IMG/VR virus record: IMGVR_UViG_3300032268_000759
Location: 90,841 to 154,840 of that record
Direction: 5' to 3' (one strand)
Length of the DNA stretch: 64,000 bases
Source: a virus
Position 1 is the first letter of the stretch. The number at the start of each line of letters is the position of its first letter. A program made the translations under genes and the position numbers. A model generated the notes under the pieces. That model had not been told where the DNA came from, ran no database searches, and saw only the letters and a list, made by a program, of their open reading frames with translations. This document shows positions 1-8,399 of this stretch, one piece after another.

Positions 1-1
1 G

Positions 2-109
2 GTTTTACTTTCTTTAATAAAAGCTTCAACATTCCTTGGAGAAGACGTAGAAGCTATTTATAATATGGTTATTAAATTACAAAACCAATATTTAGAACAA
101 ACCAAATAA
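2..109 (+). CDS. C-terminal end of a truncated upstream gene
   Basis: An open frame enters from the left edge and stops at 107-109. The visible 35 residues (ending NQYLEQTK) are helical-looking and hydrophilic. The product cannot be identified from this fragment. It lies 7 bases before the next start codon, so both are probably co-transcribed. Confidence 0.5.
   Translation, partial: VLLSLIKASTFLGEDVEAIYNMVIKLQNQYLEQTK
35..66 (+). promoter_or_regulatory. possible host-type promoter inside the partial gene
   Basis: CTTG (35-38), 20 nt, then TATAATAT (59-66) fits the -33/-7 pattern seen elsewhere in the window. It lies within coding sequence about 50 nt before the 117 start codon, so chance is a real alternative. 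Confidence 0.25.
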
Positions 110-116
110 TTAAGTT

Positions 117-338
117 ATGGACATATTTTCAATAGATTTTAATCTGAATGAATTAAATTTCATTCGTCAATCCCTTGAGACAGTAACAATCCAAGGTAAA
201 GATGCTAAATTTTTAGCTAGTCTTCAAATAAAACTAGAGCATGAATTATCAGAAATTCAGCGTTTAAAACAAGAAGAAGAACAGAAAAAAATGTTAGCAT
301 TATCTGAAACAATATCAAAGGCTACATCTAAGAAATAA
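117..338 (+). CDS. small helical hypothetical protein
   Basis: A 73-residue protein, rich in Leu, Glu, Lys and Gln from about residue 35 on. This suggests one long amphipathic helix or coiled coil. There is no signal peptide or membrane segment. The start is an ATG preceded by AATTAAGTT, the common leader context of this genome. It sits just upstream of the fibre genes and could be a small structural or assembly protein, but no family is recognised. Confidence 0.6.
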   Translation: MDIFSIDFNLNELNFIRQSLETVTIQGKDAKFLASLQIKLEHELSEIQRLKQEEEQKKMLALSETISKATSKK

Positions 339-439
339 TATCTATATATTTATTGTAGACCATTGGCCCTTATAAGGGAAGTAGGCTCACGCACGGCATA
401 AGTGTATGTATCTAACCATGGTTTAATCATAAAAATAGT
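339..439 (+). other. intergenic leader with two palindromes before the first fibre gene
   Basis: This 101-nt gap holds CCCTTATAAGGG (367-378) and AACCATGGTT (414-423), both perfect palindromes, plus a late-promoter-like TATATTTATTG near 345-355. It is relatively GC-rich in the middle compared with its surroundings. It may be a structured 5' leader or a weak terminator; no run of T follows either palindrome. Confidence 0.35.
344..358 (+). promoter_or_regulatory. candidate late promoter (weak match)
   Basis: TATATTTATTG resembles the TAATATTTATAA motif found ahead of the tail genes. It lies about 85 nt before the fibre start at 440, further than in the better examples. Confidence 0.3.
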
Positions 440-3334
440 ATGCCAAATTGGAAAAAAATTGTCACTAGTGGCTCAGATGCTGCTCTAAACTCATTAAATG
501 TTACTTCAGGTGTAACAGGTTCATTATTTGGAACAGCCTCATTTGCTACAACAGCATCATTTGCCTTAAATGTAGGCGCAACTATAAATACAGGTTCATT
601 TGCAACTACTGGCTCAAACATATTTATAGGTAATCAAACAATATCTGGTTCTCTATCACAGGGATTAAGTACTTTAGCCTCAGGGAGCTTTTCACATGCA
701 GAAGGATTTCTTACTATAGCTTCAGGGAGTTATTCACATGCTGAAGGATCAGGATCAATATCATTTGGAATAGGATCACATGCTGAAGGAGAATTTACTA
801 TGGCATCTGGAAGCTACTCACATGCTGAAGGATATTATACATCAGCTTCAGAAGCTTACTCACATGCTGAAGGATATGGATCAATAGCCTTAGGAGTAGC
901 TTCACATGCTGAAGGAATAGGTACTGCAGCATTAGGAAATGTTTCACACACTGAAGGCAATGAGACAACAGCTTCTGGAGATTATTCACACACTGAAGGT
1001 AGTAATACAACAACATTAGGATATAGTTCACACGCTGAAGGTTATTTTACATTAGCATTAGGATCATACTCCCATGCTGAAGGTTATAATACAGTAACAT
1101 CAGGATCAACTTCCCACGCGGAAGGAAATAGTACACAAGCAATAGGAATTGCTTCACATGCTGAAGGATGGGTGACACAAGCCGTAGGATCAGGATCACA
1201 TGCTGAAGGATACTTTACATCAGCATCAGGACCTCATTCACATGCTGAAGGATCAGGATCAATAGCCTCAGGATTAGCTTCACATGCTGAAGGACTTAAT
1301 ACAGTAGCACAAGGTAATTACCAACATGTTCAAGGCCAATATAATATATCATCATCAGTACAATCAGCTTTTATTGTAGGTAATGGAACTGATGATAGCA
1401 ATAGACGTAATCTTATATATGCTGCAGGTACACAAGTTGAAATAACAGGTTCATTAAATGTAACTCAAGGCATAACAGGTTCACTATTCGGAACAGCATC
1501 ATTTGCAACAACAGCATCCTTTGCCTTAAATGCCGGTACAACTATAAATACAAGTTCATTAGCAACTACAGGCTCAAATTCATTTGTAGGTAACCAAACT
1601 ATAACAGGTTCATTTACTGTCACTACTGGCTCAAATATTGAACTGCAAGTACTAGACACAGGTGTTAGATTAGGTAATATTTCAACAGATGCTCATACTA
1701 TAACAGGTAGTTTAGGAGTAAGTGGTAGTTTAAATATTACTGGATCAGATGCAAATACTTTACAAGTAAGAGGATCAGGCTCAGCTATAGCATCAAGCGC
1801 TATCCAGGCTCGAAATGGAGCAGGTACTACTTTGTTTACTGTTAGAAATGATGGTAAAACTGTAGTTGGTTCTAATTCAGGATCAACAGCATCAGGTGTA
1901 TTAACTATATTTCAAGGAGGATCAAGTTTTGGAAATGGTATTAATTTTCAAACTACAGCAAATGATGCCAATACATTTGGTATAGGAGCATCAAGTACTA
2001 GTACTATTCAAATGGGATTTAATGCTGGTTATTGGAATGTTACTGGGAATCGTTTAGGTAGTTCATTAGTTAGTCTTGACACTAATGGTTATGGTACATT
2101 AGGAACAGGACTATATGGTAGTGGTATTGATATACAAGGTACATACACTAACCCAGGAGGTGCTGGTTTTGGAAATGGTGGAGGACGAGGTGGTAATTCA
2201 TTTGTTGATAGTGCAATAGTAACTGTAAATGCTTCATCAACTAACACATTAGCACAATATGCTACATTATTTGCTAATCGTACTGTAAATATTACTGGTT
2301 CACAATTACCAATTTCTAGTATAGTATTAAATAATACCTATAATCAAACACAAGCTGTATCATCAGGCAGTATAATTGGTATTAACCATATGCCTGTTTT
2401 AACATCAGCCTATAACTATAGAGCATTTGATTTTGGTAATACAACAGTATACACTCCAAATGCAGCTGTAACTAATTATGTTTGGAGTACTATATATTCT
2501 AATGTGAGTGCTTCTGTAAATAATCAACAGATTACAGGTTTAGATATTGTACTTAGTGGTTCAAACTCATCATTTACTGGAGTAAGAAGATCAGCTTTAA
2601 GATTAGCTACCCAAAATACAAATGACACAGCATTAACTGCTGTAGGTACTGTTATAATCACAGGTTCATTAATTGTTACTGGTGGTATAACAGGAAGTTT
2701 ATCTGGTTCATCTGGGGGAGGAGCAGCGTTCCCATTCACAGGCTCAGCTGGTATATCAGGAAGCTTAAGTGTAAATGGACCTATATCAGGTTCATATGTT
2801 AGACTATCTGGTTCATTTAATACAGCAGCATCTGGCTCAATATTAACAGTAATAGGTTCAGGCTCAGCACAACCAATATTTACAGTACAGGGATCTCAAG
2901 GTGAACTATTCTCAGTAACAGATAGTTTAACAGGATCTTTATTTAGTGTAAATGATATATCAGGTTTGCCAATATTAGAAGTATTCTCTGATAATACCAT
3001 ATTAATGGGTGACTATCAGGATCCGATGTTATTAACTACCAAAAAAGTAACACAAACAAACTCAGGATCATTTATAATTTACAGTATACCAACAGCATCA
3101 TATGATGGAGCATTTATAGAATATACAATAAAATCAGGTTCAAATGCAAGAGCAGGAACTATAATGAGTACCTGGGCTGGTTCATCAATTGAATTTACAG
3201 AGGTAGATACAATGGATATAGGTAATACAGCAGTAGTAGGATTAACAATGATACTATCAGGATCAAATGCAGTAATGACAGGTTCATCATCAACTGGATC
3301 TTGGACAATTAGAACAATAATAAGAGCAGTATAG
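440..3334 (+). CDS. modular tail-fibre / adhesin-like structural protein with SHAEG repeats
   Basis: A 964-residue virion protein, presumably trimeric and receptor-facing. The N-terminus (MPNWKKIVTSGSDAALNSLN) is followed by a Gly/Ser/Thr-rich block of GSLFGTASFATTASFALN type that recurs near residue 345. Residues 85-308 hold sixteen 14-residue units built on SH[AT]EG, a beta-roll type known from phage tail and YadA-like head domains. The C-terminal third has further GSL-rich and AFPFTGSAGI blocks shared with the fibre at 6375. There is no signal peptide or enzyme motif. It is followed 2 nt later by a LamG gene. The tail-fibre role rests on composition and context, and no chaperone domain was recognised. 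Confidence 0.75.
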   Translation: MPNWKKIVTSGSDAALNSLNVTSGVTGSLFGTASFATTASFALNVGATINTGSFATTGSNIFIGNQTISGSLSQGLSTLASGSFSHAEGFLTIASGSYSHAEGSGSISFGIGSHAEGEFTMASGSYSHAEGYYTSASEAYSHAEGYGSIALGVASHAEGIGTAALGNVSHTEGNETTASGDYSHTEGSNTTTLGYSSHAEGYFTLALGSYSHAEGYNTVTSGSTSHAEGNSTQAIGIASHAEGWVTQAVGSGSHAEGYFTSASGPHSHAEGSGSIASGLASHAEGLNTVAQGNYQHVQGQYNISSSVQSAFIVGNGTDDSNRRNLIYAAGTQVEITGSLNVTQGITGSLFGTASFATTASFALNAGTTINTSSLATTGSNSFVGNQTITGSFTVTTGSNIELQVLDTGVRLGNISTDAHTITGSLGVSGSLNITGSDANTLQVRGSGSAIASSAIQARNGAGTTLFTVRNDGKTVVGSNSGSTASGVLTIFQGGSSFGNGINFQTTANDANTFGIGASSTSTIQMGFNAGYWNVTGNRLGSSLVSLDTNGYGTLGTGLYGSGIDIQGTYTNPGGAGFGNGGGRGGNSFVDSAIVTVNASSTNTLAQYATLFANRTVNITGSQLPISSIVLNNTYNQTQAVSSGSIIGINHMPVLTSAYNYRAFDFGNTTVYTPNAAVTNYVWSTIYSNVSASVNNQQITGLDIVLSGSNSSFTGVRRSALRLATQNTNDTALTAVGTVIITGSLIVTGGITGSLSGSSGGGAAFPFTGSAGISGSLSVNGPISGSYVRLSGSFNTAASGSILTVIGSGSAQPIFTVQGSQGELFSVTDSLTGSLFSVNDISGLPILEVFSDNTILMGDYQDPMLLTTKKVTQTNSGSFIIYSIPTASYDGAFIEYTIKSGSNARAGTIMSTWAGSSIEFTEVDTMDIGNTAVVGLTMILSGSNAVMTGSSSTGSWTIRTIIRAV
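692..1363 (+). repeat. coding tandem repeat, 42-nt unit (14 residues), about 16 copies
   Basis: Each unit begins tcaca(t/c)gctgaagg or a close variant, coding for SH[AT]EG, and the spacing is exactly 14 codons. The last unit is degenerate (QHVQG). The DNA units have diverged, mainly at third positions and in the variable half, so this is an old protein repeat kept by selection. Confidence 0.85.
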
Positions 3335-3336
3335 TT

Positions 3337-3996
3337 ATGGCATTTAATTACTCACCAAAAATAGTAACAAATGGATTAGTATTCTATTTAGATGCTGCTA
3401 ACACTAAAAGTTATGTTAGTGGAAGTACTACTTGGATTAATATCTCACAAATAAATAATAATAACGGAACACTAACTAATGGACCTACATTTAACACAGG
3501 AAGTGGAGGCAGCATAGTATTTGATGGAGTTGATGACTCAGTTGTAAGTACTAATAACATTAATATAACAGGCTCAGCAGCTAGAACTATAAATATTTGG
3601 TTTAGAAGTACAGGTACAATATCAACACGTCAGGCATTAGCCTATTTTGGTTCAGAAGCAGCAAGTGGTAGATCATACATAGAAATAGAATCTAGTCAGT
3701 TTAAATTTAATACAGGAGCTGTTGCTCTTGGTGGAGCTGTTGTTGCAAATGTATGGTATAATGGAGCTGTTACTTTTGGTGGAAGTATACTAACAGTATA
3801 TATTAATGGTATACAAGTTAATACATCTACTCCTACTGTAAATACAGGTACTGGTAGTTTAATTTTAGGTAGATTTGTCACAAATGTATTTCCATTAACA
3901 GGAAATATAGCTCAATATTCACTATATGACAGAGCATTATCTGCTCAAGAAATTCTACGAAATTACGAAGCAACTAAAACAAGATTCGGACTATAA
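3337..3996 (+). CDS. LamG / concanavalin-like lectin domain protein 1
   Basis: A 219-residue single-domain protein of the laminin-G-like jelly-roll class. Its hallmarks are GLVFYLDAANTKSY near residue 13, FDGVDD near residue 65, a NIWFRS strand and the C-terminal ALSAQEILRNYEATKTRFGL. Such domains bind glycans or proteins and are common on phage tips. There is no signal peptide. It lies 2 nt after the big fibre gene and is the first of three paralogues. A role as a fibre tip or receptor-binding accessory is inferred. Confidence 0.75.
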   Translation: MAFNYSPKIVTNGLVFYLDAANTKSYVSGSTTWINISQINNNNGTLTNGPTFNTGSGGSIVFDGVDDSVVSTNNINITGSAARTINIWFRSTGTISTRQALAYFGSEAASGRSYIEIESSQFKFNTGAVALGGAVVANVWYNGAVTFGGSILTVYINGIQVNTSTPTVNTGTGSLILGRFVTNVFPLTGNIAQYSLYDRALSAQEILRNYEATKTRFGL

Positions 3997-4000
3997 AATT

Positions 4001-4660
4001 ATGGCAGGAAATGTAGCACCAAATACAGTAACAGATGGCTTAGTATTCTACTTAGATGCTGCTAATAATAAATCATACATTAGTGGAAGTAGTACTTGGA
4101 CTGACATTAGTGAATTTCAAAGAAATGGAACTTTAACCAATGGACCTACCTTCAATACACAAAGTGGAGGAAATATTGTGTTTGATGGTGTAGATGATTA
4201 TGTTACTTTTTCAACAATAACAAATACTGTTTATACTATTGAATTTTGGTATAAGATGTTTGGTAATGATGGAACTTATGGTTATTTTGCTTCAAGTGGT
4301 AATAATGGATTAGCAATAGGAGAAGGTGGAGCTGGCGTTGGATTTGGACAATTTTATTATTGGAATGGTACAGCTTCTGTTCTTTTAGCAACAATTCCGT
4401 CTACTACAAATTGGAATCATATATGTGCTTTAATTAATACAACCACAAATAATATACAAATATTTGGTAACGGAAATCAACTAAGTACTTCAACTCAAAC
4501 TAGCATGTCAACATCTGTTTCAAATATAGGAAGATTTATTTTTTCAAACTTAAATTTTCTTAGAGGTAATTTAGCTGTATATAGAATATATAATCGTGTG
4601 CTTACAACAACAGAAATAACACAAAACTATAACGCAACAAAAGGAAGATATGGACTATAA
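4001..4660 (+). CDS. LamG / concanavalin-like lectin domain protein 2
   Basis: A 219-residue paralogue of the preceding gene. It has the same DGLVFYLDAANNKSYISGSS opening, FDGVDDYV, an IEFWYK strand and a C-terminus in NATKGRYGL. The ATG at 4001 is chosen because it starts 4 nt after the upstream stop and gives the same length as paralogue 1; the frame is open further upstream but only inside the previous gene. The middle third, the likely ligand-binding face, differs strongly from its neighbours. Confidence 0.75.
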   Translation: MAGNVAPNTVTDGLVFYLDAANNKSYISGSSTWTDISEFQRNGTLTNGPTFNTQSGGNIVFDGVDDYVTFSTITNTVYTIEFWYKMFGNDGTYGYFASSGNNGLAIGEGGAGVGFGQFYYWNGTASVLLATIPSTTNWNHICALINTTTNNIQIFGNGNQLSTSTQTSMSTSVSNIGRFIFSNLNFLRGNLAVYRIYNRVLTTTEITQNYNATKGRYGL

Positions 4661-4673
4661 TAATAGAAATTTT

Positions 4674-4913
4674 ATGATATTTAGTGTAACAGAGTTACCT
4701 AATATCGATTTTACTCAAGTATGCGAAACATCAATCGATACAGTAAGAAAATCAGTTGATGGAACAAAAACATTTGTTAAATGGGATGGAGAAATTATTC
4801 CATCAAGTGTAGAAAGTCTTACAACAAAAGAAGGATCTTATAACTATGAGGAAATAGTAGTAATATTAGCTACAGAGGAATGGACTGATCCTAATATATT
4901 AGTGGGAATATAG
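4674..4913 (+). CDS. small hypothetical protein in the adhesion module
   Basis: A 79-residue protein starting MIFSVTELPNIDF. An in-frame ATG at 4650 would overlap the LamG 2 stop and add 8 residues; the 4674 start avoids that overlap. The sequence has alternating hydrophobic residues and a VKWDGEIIPS segment, suggesting a small beta-rich fold. It lies between two LamG paralogues and is probably co-expressed with them. The family is not recognised; an accessory structural protein is a guess. Confidence 0.6.
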   Translation: MIFSVTELPNIDFTQVCETSIDTVRKSVDGTKTFVKWDGEIIPSSVESLTTKEGSYNYEEIVVILATEEWTDPNILVGI

Positions 4914-4914
4914 T

Positions 4915-5622
4915 ATGAGTACTGTAGGAAATTGGAGAGGGCCAGATATAGTTAAAGATGGATTAGTATTCTATTTAGATGCTGGTTCACCAAATTCTTA
5001 TTTTGATAAGAGTAGTGCTATTATTAATGATATTAGTGGAAATGGAACTAATGGAACTTTAACTAACGGACCTACATTTAATACTGGAAATGGAGGTAGT
5101 ATAGTATTTGATGGTACAAATGATACCATAATAATGCCAACAACAGTAGTAAATTCTACATTTCCTGGGCTAACAGTAGAATGTTGGGTATATCCAACAA
5201 ATGCTGGTATTGGAATGATAATGGAAAATGGTACAAGTTATAATACTAACAGTTTTTACATAGCTCAAGAAAATACAACTCAATTTTCGTTTGAAATAGC
5301 AAGTAGCACAGTAGCATATGACAGCGTACTTAGCAGTATTTCATATTCAATAAATACTTGGTACCATTTAGTAGGTACATGGACTCCGGGTTCTAATGTT
5401 AACATGTACATGAATAGTACATTACGGAATGGTACCCGAATAACCACAGGAGTTCAAACTGTATTATTAAATGGAAATACTAATTTATATATCGGAATTA
5501 GACCACCTTCCTCACTACCTTATAAGGGAAATGTAGGTATAACAAGAATATATAATAAAGCACTTTCGGCTACCGAAGTACTACAAAACTATAATGCATC
5601 AAGAGCAAGATTCGGTCTTTAA
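4915..5622 (+). CDS. LamG / concanavalin-like lectin domain protein 3
   Basis: A 235-residue LamG-type protein. It opens with DGLVFYLDAGSPNSYFDKSS, then GTLTNGPTFNTGNGGSIVFDG, a TVECWVYPTN strand and a C-terminal YNASRARFGL. It is the most divergent and longest of the three paralogues. It starts 1 nt after the preceding gene, which implies translational coupling. The family assignment is firm; the ligand is unknown. Confidence 0.75.
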   Translation: MSTVGNWRGPDIVKDGLVFYLDAGSPNSYFDKSSAIINDISGNGTNGTLTNGPTFNTGNGGSIVFDGTNDTIIMPTTVVNSTFPGLTVECWVYPTNAGIGMIMENGTSYNTNSFYIAQENTTQFSFEIASSTVAYDSVLSSISYSINTWYHLVGTWTPGSNVNMYMNSTLRNGTRITTGVQTVLLNGNTNLYIGIRPPSSLPYKGNVGITRIYNKALSATEVLQNYNASRARFGL

Positions 5623-5623
5623 C

Positions 5624-5639
5624 TAATATTTATAATAAA
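5624..5639 (+). promoter_or_regulatory. candidate late promoter
   Basis: TAATATTTATAATAAA lies 38 nt before the homing-endonuclease start. The same sequence occurs ahead of tail genes at 11066 and 12121. No TTG box lies 20 nt upstream. Confidence 0.5.
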
Positions 5640-5661
5640 CCTGGATAGTGAAAGGAAAATA

Positions 5662-6378
5662 ATGACAAAAATAGGATACATATACAAAATAACCAGTCCT
5701 ACTGGTAAAATTTATATTGGGCAAACAACTCGTCTTAATGATAGAATTTCTAAATATAGAACATGTAGTTATATTGAAGAACAGAGAATACTTTATAATT
5801 CTATAAAAAAACATAGTTGGGATAATCATAATTTCGAAATACTAACAGAAGCACCTCAAGACACATTATCTGAATTAGAAATCAAATATATTAAAGAATA
5901 TAACAGTTTTCATTATGAAAATCCTAATGGAATGAACTTGACTCGAGGTGGAGAAGGAAGTTTAGGCAGAAAAGACACCCCAGAAACTATACAAAAAAGA
6001 ATTAATAGTATAAAAGGATCTAAACGCACAGAAGAGACTAAAAGATTAATGAGTTCTTTAAAAAAAGGAAAACCATCTAACAGTAAAGGAGTTCCATGTT
6101 CTGAACAAAGAAAACAAAAAATAGGACAAGCAAACAAAGGAAGAATTCGTGATAAATCAATTATAGAAAAGACAAACCAAACTAAACTATTGAATCTTGT
6201 CAAAAAGCATGAATGTATACTACAAATAGATAAAACAACTAATGAAGTAATAAAAGAGTGGGTGATGTTACCTAGATTTATAGGCCAATATTTAGGAGTG
6301 TGTGATTCCAACATTATTAAATGTTTAAACAACAAAAAACAACATACTGCTGGATGTATATGGAGGTATAAAAAATGA
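5662..6378 (+). CDS. GIY-YIG homing endonuclease with NUMOD repeats
   Basis: A 238-residue free-standing homing endonuclease of the Seg type. The GIY-YIG core is IGYIYKITSPTGKIYIGQTT at residues 4-23, with a downstream Arg and Glu in SELEIKYIKEYNS. Residues about 95-160 carry NUMOD3-like basic repeats (GRKDTPE, GSKRTEE, GVPCSEQ), and the C-terminus carries a NUMOD1-like DNA-binding segment ending CIWRYKK. It separates LamG 3 from the second fibre, and its stop overlaps that fibre's start by 4 nt. It probably spreads by cutting phages that lack it. Confidence 0.9.
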   Translation: MTKIGYIYKITSPTGKIYIGQTTRLNDRISKYRTCSYIEEQRILYNSIKKHSWDNHNFEILTEAPQDTLSELEIKYIKEYNSFHYENPNGMNLTRGGEGSLGRKDTPETIQKRINSIKGSKRTEETKRLMSSLKKGKPSNSKGVPCSEQRKQKIGQANKGRIRDKSIIEKTNQTKLLNLVKKHECILQIDKTTNEVIKEWVMLPRFIGQYLGVCDSNIIKCLNNKKQHTAGCIWRYKK

Positions 6379-7655
6379 ACGAATTCAAAGTAAGAAATGG
6401 TCTCATAGTAGACTCAGGAGTATCTGTTATAAGCGGATCTCTAATTGTATTAGGAGGAATAACTGGAAGTTTATCTGGTTCAGGTGGTGCAGGTAGCCCA
6501 GCATTTCCATTTACAGGCTCAGCAGGTATAACTGGAAGTTTAAATGTAGTTGGTAATACTACAATTACAGGCTCAGCTACAAATGCATTTAGTTTAAAAG
6601 GATCAGGAGCAACATCAGCTACAAATACTATGCGAGTGGTAAATAGTGCTGGAACTCCTGTAATGATTATACGTGATGATTTAACAGTAGGAGCCCAAAG
6701 TATAGTAATGCCAGGCTCTGTTTTAACACAATATCCTATTGTATCTGCTAGTAATTCAGTATTTGCTATGGGAGATACAACCACAGAGGCCTTAGGTTTA
6801 AATTCTGTAGCATTAGGTGGAGGAAGTAAAGCTCGAGCTCCATATAGTATAGCTGTAGGTCTTAATAGTAAAGCATATGGAACTTCTTCAGTTTCAATGG
6901 GTAATAATAATGAAGCATCAGCATCATACTCTACAGCATTTGGAGATAGTAACACAGCAAAAGGTTTATATTCATTTTCAGTAGGTTCAGGCAATAGATC
7001 ATCTGGATCTTACTCAGTTACTATGGGAGGTGCAAATTTTGCTGATGGAGTACGTAGTGTAGGTATTGGTGAAAGTAATGTAACACCAGGTTCACGAGCA
7101 ATGGCTTTTGGATTATCTAATACTGTACTTGGGAGTCAAGATGTTGTTATTGGAGGAAATAATTGGTCAAATGGAGGTTTAACAACACTTTTAGGACAAA
7201 ATCTATCAGGATCAGCATCTGAACAAGTTGTAGTAGGTAGATGGAATAGATCATCAGCTACAGCAATATTTGCAATTGGTAATGGTACCAACTCATCAAT
7301 AAGACGAAGTATTGTTGAAGTTATAGGAAACACATTTAACATAACAGGTTCATTTACTGTTAGCACAGGCTCAGCTGTTGAATTTCAAGTACTACCTACA
7401 GGTACCATATTAGGTAACATTATTACTGATACACATAATGTGACAGGTAGTTTTAGTATAAGTGGTTCTTTAACAACACAAGCTGCTGTAACAATCAATA
7501 ATCAAGGTGCGGGAAACCCAGCTAGTGGTACAACTGGTGGTGGTAGTCCTACAAATTATTATGGTAATGGTGGAACAAACTATTTATCTGATCCAACTGT
7601 ATGGTTAAAAATTAATTTAGATGGTACAGATTATTTTTTCCCAGGATACGCATAA
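6375..7655 (+). CDS. second modular tail-fibre / adhesin-like protein
   Basis: A 426-residue structural protein. It shares blocks with the fibre at 440: ITGSLSGSGG plus AFPFTGSAGITGSL near residue 30, IGNGTNSSIRR near 300, and a GSAVEFQVLPTG segment. Residues about 130-260 are YadA-head-like repeats (NSVALGGGS, YSIAVGLNS, YSTAFGDSN), which form left-handed beta-rolls. There is no signal peptide. Its ATG overlaps the endonuclease stop. It is likely a paralogue of the first fibre with a different repeat core; virion location is inferred. Confidence 0.7.
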   Translation: MNEFKVRNGLIVDSGVSVISGSLIVLGGITGSLSGSGGAGSPAFPFTGSAGITGSLNVVGNTTITGSATNAFSLKGSGATSATNTMRVVNSAGTPVMIIRDDLTVGAQSIVMPGSVLTQYPIVSASNSVFAMGDTTTEALGLNSVALGGGSKARAPYSIAVGLNSKAYGTSSVSMGNNNEASASYSTAFGDSNTAKGLYSFSVGSGNRSSGSYSVTMGGANFADGVRSVGIGESNVTPGSRAMAFGLSNTVLGSQDVVIGGNNWSNGGLTTLLGQNLSGSASEQVVVGRWNRSSATAIFAIGNGTNSSIRRSIVEVIGNTFNITGSFTVSTGSAVEFQVLPTGTILGNIITDTHNVTGSFSISGSLTTQAAVTINNQGAGNPASGTTGGGSPTNYYGNGGTNYLSDPTVWLKINLDGTDYFFPGYA

Positions 7656-7780
7656 TGATTAAATCAACACCCGAATTAGAAGCAAAAATAAAAGCTAGTA
7701 GTATTCCTGTTATAGAAATAACTCTAGAACAGCTACAAACAGCTCAAATAACAAAAGAAAAACCAAATATTTATACATAA
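7655..7780 (+). CDS. 41-residue hypothetical protein
   Basis: A short gene whose ATG overlaps the fibre stop (TAATG), the usual sign of translational coupling. The product starts MIKSTPELEAKIKASS and is amphipathic, with no recognised domain. Its 3' end contains a late-promoter-like motif for the next gene. Reality as a gene is supported by the overlap and tight packing only. Confidence 0.5.
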   Translation: MIKSTPELEAKIKASSIPVIEITLEQLQTAQITKEKPNIYT

Positions 7781-7781
7781 A
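7765..7781 (+). promoter_or_regulatory. candidate late promoter
   Basis: AAATATTTATACATAAA lies 20 nt before the 7785 start codon, inside the end of the 41-residue gene. It matches the late motif except in its first base and at the TAC. Confidence 0.4.
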
Positions 7782-7784
7782 ACA

Positions 7785-8102
7785 ATGGCAATACAAGTAA
7801 CAGGTAGTCTACAAGTAGGTTTAGCATACTACAAAGACCCAATTATTGAATTAATACCTCATTTAACATATAGAGGTAGTATAACAATGGATGCGAACAT
7901 ATGTGCTCCATCTATTAATCCTGAAACATCAAGTAGTTATTACACTCAAGCAAGTACTATACCTTACTATCCTCAAACGTCAGAACTACAGTATCCTGTT
8001 ATACCTGTAGATCCATATAGTGATTTAATTTATGCTTTAGAAATGTATGTTATTGAAGATTTACAAGTGAATAACTCAGGATCTATATTTAATATATTTT
8101 AA
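7785..8102 (+). CDS. hypothetical structural-region protein
   Basis: A 105-residue protein opening with MAIQVTGSLQVGLAYYKDP. The ITGSL-like start echoes the fibre proteins. The middle is Tyr/Pro/Ser-rich (SSSYYTQASTIPYYPQTSE). There are two Cys-poor halves and no membrane segment. It lies just after the fibre genes and before the sheath. It could be a fibre-associated or tail-tip protein, but no family is recognised. Confidence 0.55.
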   Translation: MAIQVTGSLQVGLAYYKDPIIELIPHLTYRGSITMDANICAPSINPETSSSYYTQASTIPYYPQTSELQYPVIPVDPYSDLIYALEMYVIEDLQVNNSGSIFNIF

Positions 8103-8134
8103 TTTGGATATTTAAAAAAATAATATTATAATAT
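8103..8134 (+). promoter_or_regulatory. host-type promoter, predicted leaderless
   Basis: TTTG (8103-8106), 20 nt, TATAATAT (8127-8134), then only 4 nt to the ATG at 8139. This fits the Bacteroidetes -33/-7 layout and would put transcription start at or next to the start codon. Confidence 0.55.
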
Positions 8135-8138
8135 TAAT

Positions 8139-8399
8139 ATGAAAAAAATACAACCAATACAAATATGGGTAAATGGTTCATTACAAACAGCTACAATGCT
8201 TAATTTAAGTATTTCATTTGATGATCTTCTTACATCATGTACTTTCTTTTATCAATTAGTAGAAGAAAATACTAATGTTAGTATAGGATATGGAAATTTA
8301 ATAATGGAAGGAGAAGATTATTTAAATTGGGATGATTCAAATGATGCAGCTTACACATATGCAATGACCAAACTAAATTTAACTCCTGCTGATATTTAA
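8139..8399 (+). CDS. small acidic hypothetical protein
   Basis: An 86-residue protein opening MKKIQPIQIWVNGSLQTATM and ending in an acidic helix (YLNWDDSNDAAYTYAMTKL). This layout suggests a small beta sandwich plus a C-terminal helix. It has its own promoter with a 4-nt leader, almost identical to that of the next gene. No family is recognised. Confidence 0.6.
   Translation: MKKIQPIQIWVNGSLQTATMLNLSISFDDLLTSCTFFYQLVEENTNVSIGYGNLIMEGEDYLNWDDSNDAAYTYAMTKLNLTPADI

Noticed and set aside
692-1363. Regular 42-nt repeats that could suggest a CRISPR array or intergenic satellite
   Set aside because: The period is an exact multiple of three, units have diverged at synonymous positions, and the whole stretch is in frame within a 964-residue protein.
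3926-4660. Longer version of LamG 2 starting inside LamG 1
   Set aside because: The extra 25 residues are out of keeping with the paralogues, and the ATG at 4001 gives exactly the same length and start layout as paralogue 1.
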